From assembly GCA_034440575.1 (NCBI GenBank), contig JAOTOL010001507.1:1011501-1075500 (forward strand): a DNA stretch of 64,000 nt, read 5' to 3'. A model generated the notes under the pieces. That model had not been told where the DNA came from. It did no database searches and was given only the letters and a program-made list of their open reading frames with translations. Of the stretch, positions 1 through 9,129 are shown one piece after another. This stretch comes from Imbricaverruca yamaguchii. Taxonomy: Eukaryota; Arthropoda; Thecostraca; Neoverrucidae. Each line of letters starts with the position of its first letter. The first letter of the stretch is position 1. The translations under genes and the position numbers were made by a program.

Positions 1-35
1 ATAACTAACCAAAAAGACATCCACTGACCCAAAAG

Positions 36-70
36 GCGCGAGAAAATGCCCAAATAACCAACCAACTAGC
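36..70 (+). mobile_element. Remnant of LINE 3' tail next to cyclophilin exon
   Basis: A degenerate GCGC...GCCC segment is followed by AAATAACCAACCAAC, the tail that ends the LINE and its short derivatives in this window. The left part is damaged and no target duplication can be assigned because the window edge is close. It ends 38 bp before the splice acceptor at 107-108. Confidence 0.5.
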
Positions 71-108
71 ACTGTCCTGCAGTGATGTTGACGTTGCTGT
101 CCTTCCAG

Positions 109-228
109 CTACGCTCCGATGTTGTGCCCAGGACGACGGATAACTTCCGCGCGCTCTGCACCGGCGAGAAGGGCTTCGGCTTCGCCGGCTCCTCCTTCCA
201 CCGCGTCATCCCCAACTTCATGTGCCAG
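109..228 (+). CDS. CypA: Cyclophilin A-type peptidyl-prolyl isomerase, exon 2
   Basis: This is the first visible exon of a cytosolic cyclophilin (peptidyl-prolyl cis-trans isomerase, chaperone-type folding catalyst and cyclosporin-binding protein). It has 40 codons in phase 0, bounded by AG at 107-108 and GTAAGC at 229. The translation contains the family signatures [13 protein letters not shown] and [11 protein letters not shown], the latter carrying the catalytic arginine. The four visible exons total 426 nt including the stop, giving 141 residues. The family is usually about 165 residues, so a first exon of about 24 codons should lie left of the window. An ATG at 82 is intronic and is not the start. 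Introns are loaded with SINEs, LINE fragments and minisatellites, while the exons are GC-rich and intact. Confidence 0.93.
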
Positions 229-298
229 GTAAGCTGCGCGGCCGCCGGCGCCGCAGACCTGCCCCCGGTCGGGTGACTGGCGTCGATACATTTGTCGT

Positions 299-483
299 GG
301 GGCGAGGATGGCCGAGTGGTTAAGGTATCGGGCTATGCGTACCAAAGGTCCCAGGTTCGACTCTAGCGCCACTCAGGACATTTCCCAATCCCGCGGCCCA
401 CCGACGAGACAGTGTGGGCGGCGCCATTAGCCGTGGATGTGCATAAAGTGTGTCGTGAACCAACCAATAAACAAATAAACAAA
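299..483 (+). mobile_element. SINE family a (type II tRNA-like head)
   Basis: The head has a box A (GGCCGAGTGGTTAAGG) and a box B (GGTTCGACTC) resembling a serine/leucine-type tRNA. A body common to all family-a copies follows (CCCAATCCCGCGGCCCACC, GGCGGCGCCATTAGCC), with a tail of AATAAACAAA repeats. It is flanked by a 15-bp duplication with one mismatch (284-298 and 484-498). Confidence 0.85.
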
Positions 484-516
484 CGATACATTTCTCGTCC
501 ACAGAATTGTCCGCTC

Positions 517-753
517 ACAGCTCTCCCATTGTCCAGTCGGGACAACTGATTGATTTCTTATCCGAAGTGTCCCTTTTTTTTACTATATGTACCCCTCACC
601 GATAGTCATGACGTGTAAACTTTGTAGCAAGATAAAACGGTGTCCGCGTTTTGACGCTGGGTACCGCTTCTAGCGGCACCACCACGATCATATGAGTTAT
701 GGGCGCAATATGACTAGAGCAGTCAAAGCACCCGAAAGCCCAAAAACTAACTA
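517..753 (+). mobile_element. 5'-truncated LINE 3' end with hairpin tail
   Basis: A 237-bp insertion between 14-bp duplications (503-516 and 754-767, one mismatch; core AGAATTGTC). It ends with a variant of the hairpin module (GGGCGC stem, loop ending AGCAGTCAA, tail CCCAAAAACTAACTAA). The upstream part presumably corresponds to ORF2 C-terminus and 3' UTR of another LINE subfamily. Confidence 0.75.
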
Positions 754-1013
754 AGAATTGTCTGCTCCTTTTTCACCAAAGGATGGGGTGGAGCCATTTG
801 CAGTTGACTGAAAATGAATTAAAATGACTTATTGTGTGGTGAAAACTCCAAAAGCTGACGGCGAGGTACAACAAAGAGCCCCTGATGTCGGGAATACTGT
901 CTTGTGCTTGCGATGTCCGGAACTATCCGCTCATAATGCATCGTCCCTCGATTGTTGCAAATGGAATCGAATCACTTAACAAGTGTGAACTGCAGATTGA
1001 CTAACATTTCCCC

Positions 1014-1067
1014 CATGGGCACAATATGACCAGAGCAGTCGAAGCGCCCGAAAGCCCAAATAACTAA
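1014..1067 (+). mobile_element. Hairpin-tail micro-insertion (54 bp)
   Basis: A short copy of the LINE 3' module (ATATGACCAGAGCAGTCGAA, then GCGCCC and AAGCCCAAATAACTAACT). It is flanked by imperfect repeats CTAACATTTCCCC (1001-1013) and CTGACATTTCCGC (1068-1080). A more degraded tail (GCGCGCCCTGAAGCCCAAATA) lies at about 1140-1162. Confidence 0.7.
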
Positions 1068-1310
1068 CTGACATTTCCGCATGCAATCGGCCTCCAATCC
1101 TGTATGCAACGGTCATTCTGCGGCTATTCCTGGTGTTGTCGCGCGCCCTGAAGCCCAAATAGCTGAGACCGACCTGGTGTCCCCCCCCCATTCTATCGAC
1201 ACACACCCGGCCAGGCGTGCCGTGTCCAGGTGTGGTTCCCGTACGCAGTCATAGTCGCAGTCGCACTAATTAGTCACAAGCAGGGATGCGGAGCCTGGAA
1301 AATTTTGGAC

Positions 1311-1421
1311 GGCTCCGGCTCCGACTCCGGCTCCGGGGAAGTATCCCGGCTCCGGCTCTTGCTCCGGGCAAAATGTACCGGCACCGGCAGCGGCGGCTCC
1401 GGCTCCGGCTCCGCATCCCTG
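1311..1421 (+). repeat. GGCTCC hexanucleotide repeat
   Basis: Imperfect tandem GGCTCC/GACTCC units. The short open frames across it are repeat artefacts. Confidence 0.8.
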
Positions 1422-1431
1422 GTTACAAGCG

Positions 1432-1475
1432 TAAATATATGTATATATATATATATATGTATATGTATATATATA
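1432..1475. repeat. (TA)n microsatellite
   Basis: Alternating TA with a few G interruptions. Confidence 0.8.
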
Positions 1476-1899
1476 TGAAAGTCATGATTATAGCAATTAT
1501 GCTATAATATATGATATATGATTACCACTATGGTCCAAAGTAAGATTCAAAATGAAATAAAACAGCGTGTATCAAGAAATAAAACCATGTGTACCGGACA
1601 ATGTATACCAGCTAGTATAAATTGAATAGTCACATATGTATTAGGGCCAATTTCCTGACACTCCACCACCCTTCTTACCCCAGCCGGGTCCTGAAATTAT
1701 CCGATTTCGATAGAATAGAACCCCGCTTATGATACGCCTCCATCCAAGTTTGAATCTGAGACGGCAGGCGGGCGACCTGCGTCGGCCAATACGAAACGGT
1801 GCCTTTCGAACCGTGCCTGGTCTGCCGGCTTTGCACAAGACGCGGCCGCATGCTGCGTCACCCACCTGTTTTGTGTTTCGTCGCGTCGTATAAATTGTG

Positions 1900-2120
1900 G
1901 GTGATGTTGATGATGGCGGCGAGCGGGGGGGGGGGGGGCGCCCGCTGTGTGGTACCTGTGTTGATGGTGGCGGCGAGCCGAGGGTGGGCCGCCCGCAGTA
2001 TGGTACCTGTGTTGATGGTGACTGCGAGCCGGGGAGGGCCGCCGGCTGTGTGGTACCTGTGTTGACGGTGGCGGCGAGCCAGGGGGGTGGGGGACCGCCC
2101 GCAGTATGGTACCTGTGTTG
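1900..2120. repeat. Minisatellite, ~55-61 bp unit, four copies
   Basis: Repeated unit with GGTACCTGTGTTGA, GGTGGCGGCGAGCC and CCGCCCGCAGT blocks separated by G-runs of variable length. Open frames of 70-170 codons on both strands come from the repeat. Confidence 0.8.
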
Positions 2121-2609
2121 ACTGTGGCCGGTACCCACGGCACGTTTCACGGTGTCCGAAACCCGCGGTACGTGTCACGCTGGCCGTAACTCAGAAGTTA
2201 ACACCTGACGGCTTGCCACTTCAGCTGCACGGTGCGTCTTCAAGGAAGGAGTTGTGTTGCCAGGGGTGCATCGGAGAGCGGACGGGGAGGGGGGGGGGCG
2301 GAACTGGGGCGGTGCCGGCCGCACCAGCTGCCGGCCGCCGGGCCGCGTGACTCATGCCGCCGCCGCCGCCAGAGGGGCGGGGGGCGTCTGAGGAATTCGT
2401 CGGGGAGGGGTTGTGGGTCGCCATAGAAGGCGGCGATCGCGGGCAGTCACGAAGAGGAGTTGTGTGGCCGCTTGACTGATGCAGTCGACGCAGTCAAGCC
2501 CCAGGGAAGGGATTGTGGGCAGTCGTAGAATGGAGGGGCCTGGGGAAACCGTACCAGGTAGGGGGAGGGGTAATCGTCTAGTGGGGGTAGTGTCGGGAAG
2601 TCACGAATT

Positions 2610-3206
2610 TGGCTGGGCTGGGGAGTCACGGAGTGGGCGGGTCTGGGGTAGTCGCGGAGTAGGCGGGTCTGGAGAAGTCACGGAGTGGGCGGGTCTGGGG
2701 TAGTCGAGGAGAAGGCGGGTCTGGAGAAGTCACGGAGTGGGCGGGTCTGGGGTAGTCGAGGAGTAGGCGGGTCTGGGGAAGTCACGCCAGTGTCCTAAAA
2801 TTACTTCACCATTAACTGTGTGGATGAAGAAAGAAGTTGCTCGGGAATAGTGAAAGATTGGAAGAATATAAAGTATCTCCACTGAAGGATTAAAAAAGCA
2901 GAATGCTGTCACATGCATTTTTAATACACATGTTTCACTTCAGTCGCATGCATTTTACATTATTTAGCTGTCATGTGTATAATAACTCCTCACACATCAT
3001 GTGGCAAAATTGTAAAAAAAAACCTAAGACAAGGATGAAATAGCACAATTCCATTAACTGTGAAGTTTCATGCCACATTGTCAATTATTTTACACTGAGT
3101 CACGGAGTGGGCGGGTCTGGGGAAGTCACGGAGTGGGCGGGTCCGCAGGAGTCACGGAGTGGGCGGGTCTGCAGGAGTCGCGGAGTGGGCAGGTCTGGAA
3201 GTCGCT
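2610..3206. repeat. GTCACGGAGTGGGCGGGTCTG minisatellite, split by a MITE
   Basis: Short units built from AGTCACGGAGTGGGCGGGTC and GTAGTCGCGGAGTAGGCGG. The array runs from about 2610 to 2787, is interrupted by the element at 2788-3097, and resumes from 3098 to about 3206. Confidence 0.8.
2788..3097 (+). mobile_element. hAT-like MITE, family 1
   Basis: A 310-bp AT-rich element with ends CAGTGTCCTAAAAT and (reverse) CAGTGTAAAATAAT. The 8-bp flanks are AGTCACGC and AGTCACGG, although these sit in a tandem array and so carry less weight. A second copy in inverted orientation at 52027-52304 has its own 8-bp flanks. No coding capacity. CAGTG ends with 8-bp target duplications are typical of the hAT superfamily. 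Confidence 0.8.
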
Positions 3207-3466
3207 GAAGGAGGTCAGGAGGCGTTTACCTGGCCTGCATTTAGCGTTGGGCCTCGCCGGATCGTGTGCCGACCTGGACCAGCCGGTGGTGCGGACGGAC
3301 CTTGGCCAGCCGGCGGGAATGTGGACCCTGCCCAGGCGGTGTACACAGCGTCTACACTCGTCAGCTCAGAGCATTCCACACACTGCCCGGATAGTGGCAG
3401 GCCGTGTGGGCACTTCGTCAGATCACCCCGATACAATCTTTGGTTCTTTTTTTACGACGCATTCAA

Positions 3467-3521
3467 ATGGGCGCTGTATGACCGAAGCAGTCGATGCGCC
3501 CCTAAGCCCAAATAACCGACC
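3467..3521 (+). mobile_element. Hairpin-tail micro-insertion (55 bp)
   Basis: Consists only of the hairpin (GGGCGC, TATGACCGAAGCAGTCGAT, GCGCCC) and the tail CTAAGCCCAAATAACC. It is bounded by an exact 14-bp duplication, TACGACGCATTCAA, at 3453-3466 and 3522-3535. Confidence 0.9.
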
Positions 3522-3628
3522 TACGACGCATTCAACCGCTAGGTCATGTAGCGTGTCTCCGTGTACGCCGTGTCTGCAGCCTTGGGTATCTCCGGGTACG
3601 CAGTGGGCGTCTCCCGGAGATGCCGTGG

Positions 3629-3792
3629 GGGACGAGCAGCCTAAGGGTAAGTCGCTCGTCTCACAATCGAAAGGTCGTGGGTTCGAATCTCACCCGTCGC
3701 TACTCTTCGCTCGCGTCAATCGGCCTGAGAGATTGGCGACACTACATGACTCAACGGTCGATGTGTCGTAAAGCCTATAACCAACCAACCAG
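3629..3792 (+). mobile_element. SINE family b (tRNA-Glu-like head)
   Basis: tRNA-like head (GGGACGAGCAGCCTAAGGG, box B GGGTTCGAATCTCACC) with a CTC anticodon-position triplet. The body is CTACTCTTCGC...CAATCGG. The 3' end is CGACAC, a loop ending AACGGTCGAT, GTGTCG, and TATAACCAACCAACC. The target duplication CCGGAGAYGCCGTGG lies at 3614-3628 and 3793-3807. Confidence 0.88.
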
Positions 3793-4009
3793 CCGGAGAC
3801 GCCGTGGACGTCTCCGGGTACGCCGTCCGTGTCTCCGGGTACGCCATGTCTGCGGCCGTTGTGCCGAGATTACTTTCCAGCTGTGTCGCCGCCTCGTGAA
3901 CCTCATCAGCGCATCGTTCACGGGTGGATTGAGGAGAAATCCATGCGTAAATTCATTTATCGATTTATGAGATTTATCCGTAAATAGCTCGTGCATCCAC
4001 TGGCACGGC

Positions 4010-4198
4010 TGGTGCAGGGGTGAGATGCGAGTCTCCCGACCGGGAGGTCGTGGGCTGGGGTCGCGGCTGCTCGCGCTCGCGACCGGTCTCGGCCCGGCAT
4101 ATTGGCAGCTCGTCACGAGCGAACAACAGTCGCTATCAGCTGACCAGCCAGCAACATGACCATAGTTGTCGACGCGCCCTGAAGCCTAAATAACCAAC
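4010..4198 (+). mobile_element. Degenerate tRNA-headed SINE ending in the LINE tail (family e)
   Basis: A tRNA-like segment (GTCTCCCGACCGGGAGG arm followed by a weak box B) at about 4010-4075. About 80 bp later comes a hairpin-module end (CATGACCATAGTTGTCGAC, GCGCCC, AAGCCTAAATAACCAAC). The pairing of a tRNA head with the GCGCCC-type LINE tail is inference from one damaged copy. Confidence 0.45.
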
Positions 4199-4302
4199 AA
4201 AGCCGACCCGCCACGGGAGAAGTAACAATCGACCACCCGAGCGTGTCCATCAGTTTGCCTGTCCGCACCGAAGCCGGTGATGCCATGTGGTCAGCTGGTG
4301 CG

Positions 4303-4581
4303 TCTTAGGGGATGAATCTCCGTTTATACGACCGGGACAGTTATTCAGTTTCCTCTCAGAGGTTAGGTTTTCTGTAGTATATACGCCCCATTAATGCGAT
4401 TACATATATGTTGTAAGACCAGGATGGTTGAGATGTACGTCATGGCAATGGATCATATGTGTCGCATCTAGTAGCCGTACTTCGTCAGTTTCGCCTTTAA
4501 AAACTTGATGTGATTGACGCTGTTATGGGCGCTGCATGACCTCGGCAGTCGATGCGTCCCTAAACTCCAATAACTAACTAA
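4303..4581 (+). mobile_element. 5'-truncated LINE 3' end with hairpin tail (279 bp)
   Basis: Ends in GGGCGCTGCATGACC...GTCGATGCGTCCC and AATAACTAACTAA. Flanking duplication CAGCTGGTGCG at 4292-4302 and 4582-4592. The left stem GGG pairs with TCC through a G-T wobble. Confidence 0.75.
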
Positions 4582-5004
4582 CAGCTGGTGCGCCAGTGGG
4601 TGCTGGACGGGCGTCCGGATGACCAAATCCGACGTGCGTCCGCACGTGGCATGTGCTGGATGACCGCTGCAATCCAGGCGCCCCCAAACGCCGATAAACA
4701 GACACTCGGCGTGTCCGGCTCTGACCGTTCCGCCGCAAAGCGGCAACTGGGAAGATCGATGCGTCCCGAGTGAATTTATCTACTTTGATTCAGACTTTGT
4801 AGTGCCAAAAGTGACATATAAGACACACGTGATGTTATAAATGCACTCAGCATTGATGCTCCTCAGCTTGAGATATATAGCGCGGTGCACTGCCAAATTC
4901 TGTCCTTGTTCAAGTCTCTTTATTTATAAATATGTTCATGTACTCGCTTATGTATTTATTTGTTTGTATCTTTATATATCCATTTATTTTGTGACAGGCT
5001 GTCT

Positions 5005-5241
5005 GCCCCACCCCGCCCCGCCCCACCCCGCCCCGCCCCGCCCCGCCCCGCCCCGCCCCGCCCCGCCCCGCCCCACCCCGCCCCGCCCCGCCCCGCCCCG
5101 CCCTGCCCTGCCCTGCCCTGCCCTGCCCTGCCCTGCCCTGCCCCGCCCTGCCCTGCCCTGCCCTGCCCCGCCCCGCCCCTGCCCTGCCCTGCCCTGCCCT
5201 GCCCTGCCCCGCCCCGCCCCGTCCAGCCCCGCCCTGCCCCA
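5005..5241 (+). repeat. (CCCCG)n / (CCCTG)n pentanucleotide array
   Basis: About 237 bp of CCCCG units grading into CCCTG units, with CCCCA interruptions. The whole stretch is C-rich on + and G-rich on -. Open frames of up to about 220 codons here are artefacts. A ~63-bp tandem duplication (AGCCGAGTTATCTGGGAGCT) follows at about 5249-5372. Confidence 0.95.
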
Positions 5242-5791
5242 CCGGCCAGGAGCCGAGTTATCTGGGAGCTGCCAGCACCGGCCAGCCATGTGCTGCACAT
5301 GGCTCTGTGGCCCGCAGCCGAGTTATCTGGGAGCTGCCCGCACCGGCCAGCCATGTGCTGCACATGGCGGCTGCGTGGCCGGAATGGCGGCTGTGGGCCA
5401 GCAATCTCCAAGACAGCCTCCGTGGCAATCTCCAAAGCAATCTCGGTGGCCAGTTCCAGAACGATCTCCGGAACGGCCGACCCTGGCCGTGGCAACACCA
5501 CCACCTACGTGACGCCCCGGGGCGGGGCCGCGATGGCCGGCGTGAAACTGTGCTGCCGCACGGACGCTGAGTGGTGGCGTGGCGTGGCCCGCGTACCAGA
5601 GGGCTCGTGGTGAATCGGGTGATGACCTGCGTGGATCTTCCCTGGTGGACGGTTGATCATGTCTGGCTTTCCAGAGGCTGGTGCCCTTGGTGACCTGACC
5701 TGACGCGTTCCACGCTGAAACTTGACCTCATCTGACCTTTGGATAATTTTATATAATCGATACGATTTGATGCGTAATTAACTAACTTTTT

Positions 5792-5825
5792 TGGATGCTG
5801 ACCTGACCTGACCTGACCTGACTCG
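5792..5825 (+). repeat. (TGACC)n pentanucleotide tract before exon 3
   Basis: TGACC units run almost up to the cyclophilin acceptor at 5836-5837. Scattered TGACCTGACC motifs also occur at about 5690-5705 and 5980-6000. Confidence 0.8.
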
Positions 5826-5837
5826 ACCTCTTCGCAG

Positions 5838-5958
5838 GGCGGCGATTTCACTAAGCACAACGGCACCGGCGGCAAGTCCATCTACGGCAACAAGTTCGAG
5901 GACGAGAACTTCATCCTGAAGCATGCCGGCCCGGGCACCCTGTCCATGGCCAATGCCG
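5838..5958 (+). CDS. CypA: Cyclophilin A-type PPIase, exon 3
   Basis: 121 nt, entered in phase 0 after TTCGCAG and left after one base of a glycine codon at GTACGT. It encodes [31 protein letters not shown] and LSMANAG, all core cyclophilin segments that form the active-site floor and the loop before the NGSQFF motif. There are no stops or frame breaks. Codon choice is GC-biased at third positions, unlike the surrounding introns. Confidence 0.95.
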
Positions 5959-6818
5959 GTACGTCACTGACGGACCGCTGACCTGACCTGATGTGACCTG
6001 GCATGGGATGGTCCGGCCCAACCGGAGCTAGTCCGGCGCGGTCTGAATCGTTATTCCTGTTGTTGTTATCTTCCTTTGTTGTTATTTTCCTGTTGTTACC
6101 TTCCAGAAATCTTATCAACTGCCCGATCAGTTCTGTGTCTTACTCTGTTTTAACTTGACCGCCGACGTGCAGGATGGTTGGCCTAGTCTGAACTGATGTC
6201 CTTTACCGAGCTGTTGGTCCTCTACTTTTTGTCCAGCTGCCCACCCCATCCATTTTTTCCCGAAAATCGGAAATTGCACTGAGGTACGTCATTGCATAGC
6301 CGCAGCATCAGGCTAATTCTGCCACAAGTGTATCCATTGAACGGTAGAACTTACGGGTAATAGACTATGGGAAAAGGAACCTTAACTCTGGATTTACCGT
6401 GCCTTTAAATGTCTTGTATTTCTCTGAGCTCATCTTTATGCTAGCTGCTGTAGGATTTCCAACAATGGTAGTGGATTGCTGAGCATGTACGTATATCGTT
6501 GGTGAGTGAAGCATCATGTTGGTGGGAAGGAACCCAGACTCATGACTGCGTTTGATTTTTGTATGTGGTTCTGGATGTGTAGGAGCCTTTTGGGCCACTG
6601 AATTCGGAGAGGATAATCTTCCTCCTTGTGGCCTATTTTCCAACCCTGCTTGTGACTTGAGAATGTCACAAGACGTATGTGGCATCTGTGGGATGTCTGA
6701 GGACGTATGTGACCTCTGTCATATGTTGTGACGTATGTAATACTGACATATGTCTTGTGTGTGGTGCGTGGCGTGCGTGCGACCAGCGGGTGTGACCTGT
6801 GTGACCTGTGTGACCTGG

Positions 6819-7000
6819 GGGGATGGGGGAGTGGCCGAGTGGTTAGGTTGTTCGGCTCTGGGTGCCAAAGGCCCCGAGTTCGACACTAGCGCCGCTCGGG
6901 ACACTTTCCAATCCCGCGGCCCACCGGCGAAACGATGCGGGCGGCGCCATCAGTTGTGAATGTGCAGAGTGCGTCGTGAACCACCCAATGAACAAACCCG
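6819..7000 (+). mobile_element. SINE family a
   Basis: Head GTGGCCGAGTGGTTAGG, body CCCAATCCCGCGGCCCACC and GGCGGCGCCATCAG, tail CCCAATGAACAAAC. Inserted in a GTGTGACCT repeat, which also supplies the flanking duplication, so the exact left edge is uncertain by a few bases. Confidence 0.82.
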
Positions 7001-7028
7001 TGTGACCTGTATGTGTGTGTGTGTGGCG

Positions 7029-7202
7029 GAGGTAAACTTCGATTCTATATATTCTCCTGTATATATATTCTATACATTCTCCCTTGTACGTGAGCTAGTC
7101 CGCATGGTACGATAGTTTAGGATTGACACAGTTTAAATAGTTAAGTTGTTGGCGCTGTATAATCACTGCAGTTGATGCGCCCTAAAACCCAAATAACTAA
7201 CT
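7029..7202 (+). mobile_element. 5'-truncated copy of the 11.8-18.7 kb LINE
   Basis: A 174-bp insertion that begins GAGGTAAACTTC and runs through GGATTGACACAGTTTAAATA to the hairpin tail. It is nearly colinear with 18559-18715, the 3' end of the full element, so it is a direct 5'-truncated offspring. The 16-bp duplication (GT)n-TGGCG lies at 7013-7028 and 7203-7218. Its tail ends 25 bp before the exon 4 acceptor and provides AACTAACTG, with the candidate branch A 27 nt from the AG. Confidence 0.9.
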
Positions 7203-7227
7203 GTGTGTGTGTGTGGCGTCGGGGCAG

Positions 7228-7353
7228 GTCCCAACACGAACGGCTCGCAGTTCTTCCTGTGCACGGTGAAGACCACCTGGCTGGACGGCAAGCACGTGGT
7301 GTTCGGCACCGTCACCGACGGCATGGACGTCGTCAAGAAGATCGAGGGCTACG
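7228..7353 (+). CDS. CypA: Cyclophilin A-type PPIase, exon 4
   Basis: 126 nt between GGGGCAG and GTGAGC, phase 1 in and phase 1 out. It encodes [25 protein letters not shown] and [15 protein letters not shown]. The tryptophan of the cyclosporin/proline pocket (TTWLDGKH) and the following histidine are present. The last intron is phase 1, consistent with exon 5. Confidence 0.95.
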
Positions 7354-7378
7354 GTGAGCCGACGCCGGGCCGACTTGG

Positions 7379-7434
7379 CCCGGGGCTGTGCAGCCGGTGC
7401 AGCTGATGCGCCCCTAAACCCCCGGATACTTCGG
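7379..7434 (+). mobile_element. Degenerate hairpin-tail copy
   Basis: GGGCTGTGCAGCCGGTGCAG, then TGATGCGCCCCTAAACCCCC, is a diverged LINE tail just inside intron 4. Related fragments lie at about 7612-7660, 7660-7725 and 7735-7790, and a weaker one at about 8163-8205. Confidence 0.5.
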
Positions 7435-7601
7435 TCCGTTGGTTGGTTATTGGTTTTTACGACACAGACCGTTGAGTCATGTAGCGTCGACAGTCTCTCA
7501 CGCCGATTGGTTGCGGGCGAAGAGGAGCGACAGGTGAGACTCGAACCCACAACCTTTCGACTGTGAGACGAGCAACTTACCCCTAGGCTTTTCGTCCACT
7601 G
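7435..7601 (-). mobile_element. SINE family b, minus orientation
   Basis: Read on the minus strand it has the family-b head, box B (GGGTTCGAGTCTCACCTGTC) and the CGACGC/GTGTCG hairpin end. ATACTTCGG repeats at 7426-7434 and 7603-7611 are the likely target duplication. The head triplet region is diverged. Confidence 0.8.
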
Positions 7602-7877
7602 AATACTTCGGGTCGGGCCTGTACAGTTGATGCGCCCCGAAACCCCCGAAGACTTCGCCCGTGGCTGTGTAACCGGTGTTGCAATGTAATCCACATGGGT
7701 TGACGCGCCATAAAACCCCAATAATCATCGGTGTAACCTGTAGAGTTGATGCCCCCTCCCCCCCCCAATACTTCGGCCTGTGCTGTAATAAAGACATAAA
7801 AGATTAGTGCAACTATGAGCCACAAGGGCCTTTCTTGGTTGCACTCTGTACACTGAACCAGTTGCCCACCAAATATG

Positions 7878-8165
7878 TCAATCAGCCCTCCCTGTAATAC
7901 TGAAAAGCAAGCCCTCTATTCTTATAATGATTGTCTATGCTGTTTTTAAAGATGTTCATTGGGCTGCTACTGACAATGTTTTCTGGCAGCTGGTTCCAGT
8001 GTTCTACTACCCCGTTGGTGAAGAAAGTCTGCCTTAACCTTGTTCTGCTGTGGTTAATTTTAATTTTGAATTTATCACCTCTAATTGCATCATTTCTGTT
8101 CAGTTCAAACATTTCCCCAAGATATCCCCTCTCCAGACCATGGACAAATTTAAAGACCTCGACCT
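7878..8165 (-). mobile_element. CR1/L2-type LINE ORF2 C-terminal fragment
   Basis: The minus-strand frame reads VEVFKFVHGLERGYLGEMF, then NDAIRGDKFK, RTRLRQTFFTNGV and WNQLPENIVSSS, then FKNSIDNHY. This follows the C-terminal tail seen after the reverse transcriptase in CR1/L2-group LINEs (RGH.., R.RQ.FF..R, WN.LP). Only the tail remains, inside cyclophilin intron 4 and antisense to the gene. Confidence 0.75.
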
Positions 8166-8802
8166 GTGTATCCGGTGCCGTTGATGTGCCTCCAAGATCC
8201 CCAGGCTTCGACCGGGAATCAGAGCTTAATTTGTGCTCTGTACTTCCGGGTTGGGGGAGGAAGTTTATGGGAATGAGATGCGGGGAGAATGCCTTTCTTA
8301 AAACCTCTGATATCAGGAACTTCAGTTTGTATTTTCCAGTCAGTCTTGATTGATCACATAGCAGTTTATTATCAAACAGTACCTTTCAACTTCGAAATGA
8401 AAACATGTGAGTGGCAATTTTTCTGGACAGGATAACCTGGATGGTGAGCGTCCAGGAAGTCGGTTTTTCATTTCGGGTGAGAGGTGCTCGAGCTGGGAGC
8501 AGCTTCTATGCAGCTCCTCATGCTATCACATATAGGGCTATGGTCGCAAAATCCGCCACCACTACGCTACCACACATATCCGACCTACTCTACTCCGACC
8601 TCTCCATGTTAACGTACCCGAAATGATACCATGCCGATATATATTCACCGAACTGATGACCAAACTATACTCCGGGGGAATGGCTGCAATGGCTGCAATG
8701 CTCGACGGCTGCAATGCTCGACGAGCACGGATGAGTACACTAGAGCGCCCTGAGTCCGCCTCTGCCGTGCAGACGTTCCCGCTGTGTGACCTCCGTCGGC
8801 TC

Positions 8803-8980
8803 GGGGCGGGGATGGCCGAGTGGTTAAGGTGTCGGGCTATGGGTACCAAAGGTCCCGGGTTCGACTCTAGCGCCACTCAGGACATTTCCCAATCCCGCGG
8901 CCCACCGGCGAAACAGTGTGGGCGGCGCCATTAGCCGTGAATGTGCATGAAGTGTGTCGTGAACCAACCAATAAACAACA
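8803..8980 (+). mobile_element. SINE family a in the last cyclophilin intron
   Basis: A full-length family-a copy with exact 14-bp duplication ACCTCCGTCGGCTC at 8789-8802 and 8981-8994. The right duplication was itself later copied by the micro-insertion at 9002-9057. Confidence 0.9.
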
Positions 8981-9001
8981 ACCTCCGTCGGCTCTTCCAG
9001 G

Positions 9002-9057
9002 TGGGCGCTGTATGACCGAAGCAGTCGATGCGCCCCTAAGCCCAAATAACCAACCAA
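9002..9057 (+). mobile_element. Hairpin-tail micro-insertion (56 bp) at a splice acceptor
   Basis: A complete hairpin module with duplication TCGGCTCTTSCAGG at 8988-9001 and 9058-9071. The right duplication copy contains the acceptor CAG and first base of exon 5; the left copy is a duplicate acceptor-like CCAG. Confidence 0.93.
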
Positions 9058-9070
9058 TCGGCTCTTGCAG

Positions 9071-9129
9071 GCACGCAGAACGGCAAGCCGACGAAAAAGA
9101 TCGTCATCGCCAAGAGCGGCGAGCTGTGA
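9071..9129 (+). CDS. CypA: Cyclophilin A-type PPIase, terminal exon
   Basis: Encodes TQNGKPTKKIVIAKSGEL and a TGA stop at 9127-9129. Entered in phase 1 (G from exon 4 plus GC). This matches the C-terminal beta strand of cyclophilin A (NGK.SKKI.IA..G.L). No AATAAA is obvious within about 500 bp downstream, so the 3' UTR end is not assigned. Confidence 0.93.

Noticed and set aside
3070..3771. 233-codon open frame
   Set aside because: Runs through a minisatellite, a micro-insertion and a SINE b; no single coding unit.
4910..5613. Pro/Ala/Arg- and Gly/Ala-rich frames of 100-220 codons
   Set aside because: Direct translation of the CCCCG/CCCTG pentamer array inside a cyclophilin intron.
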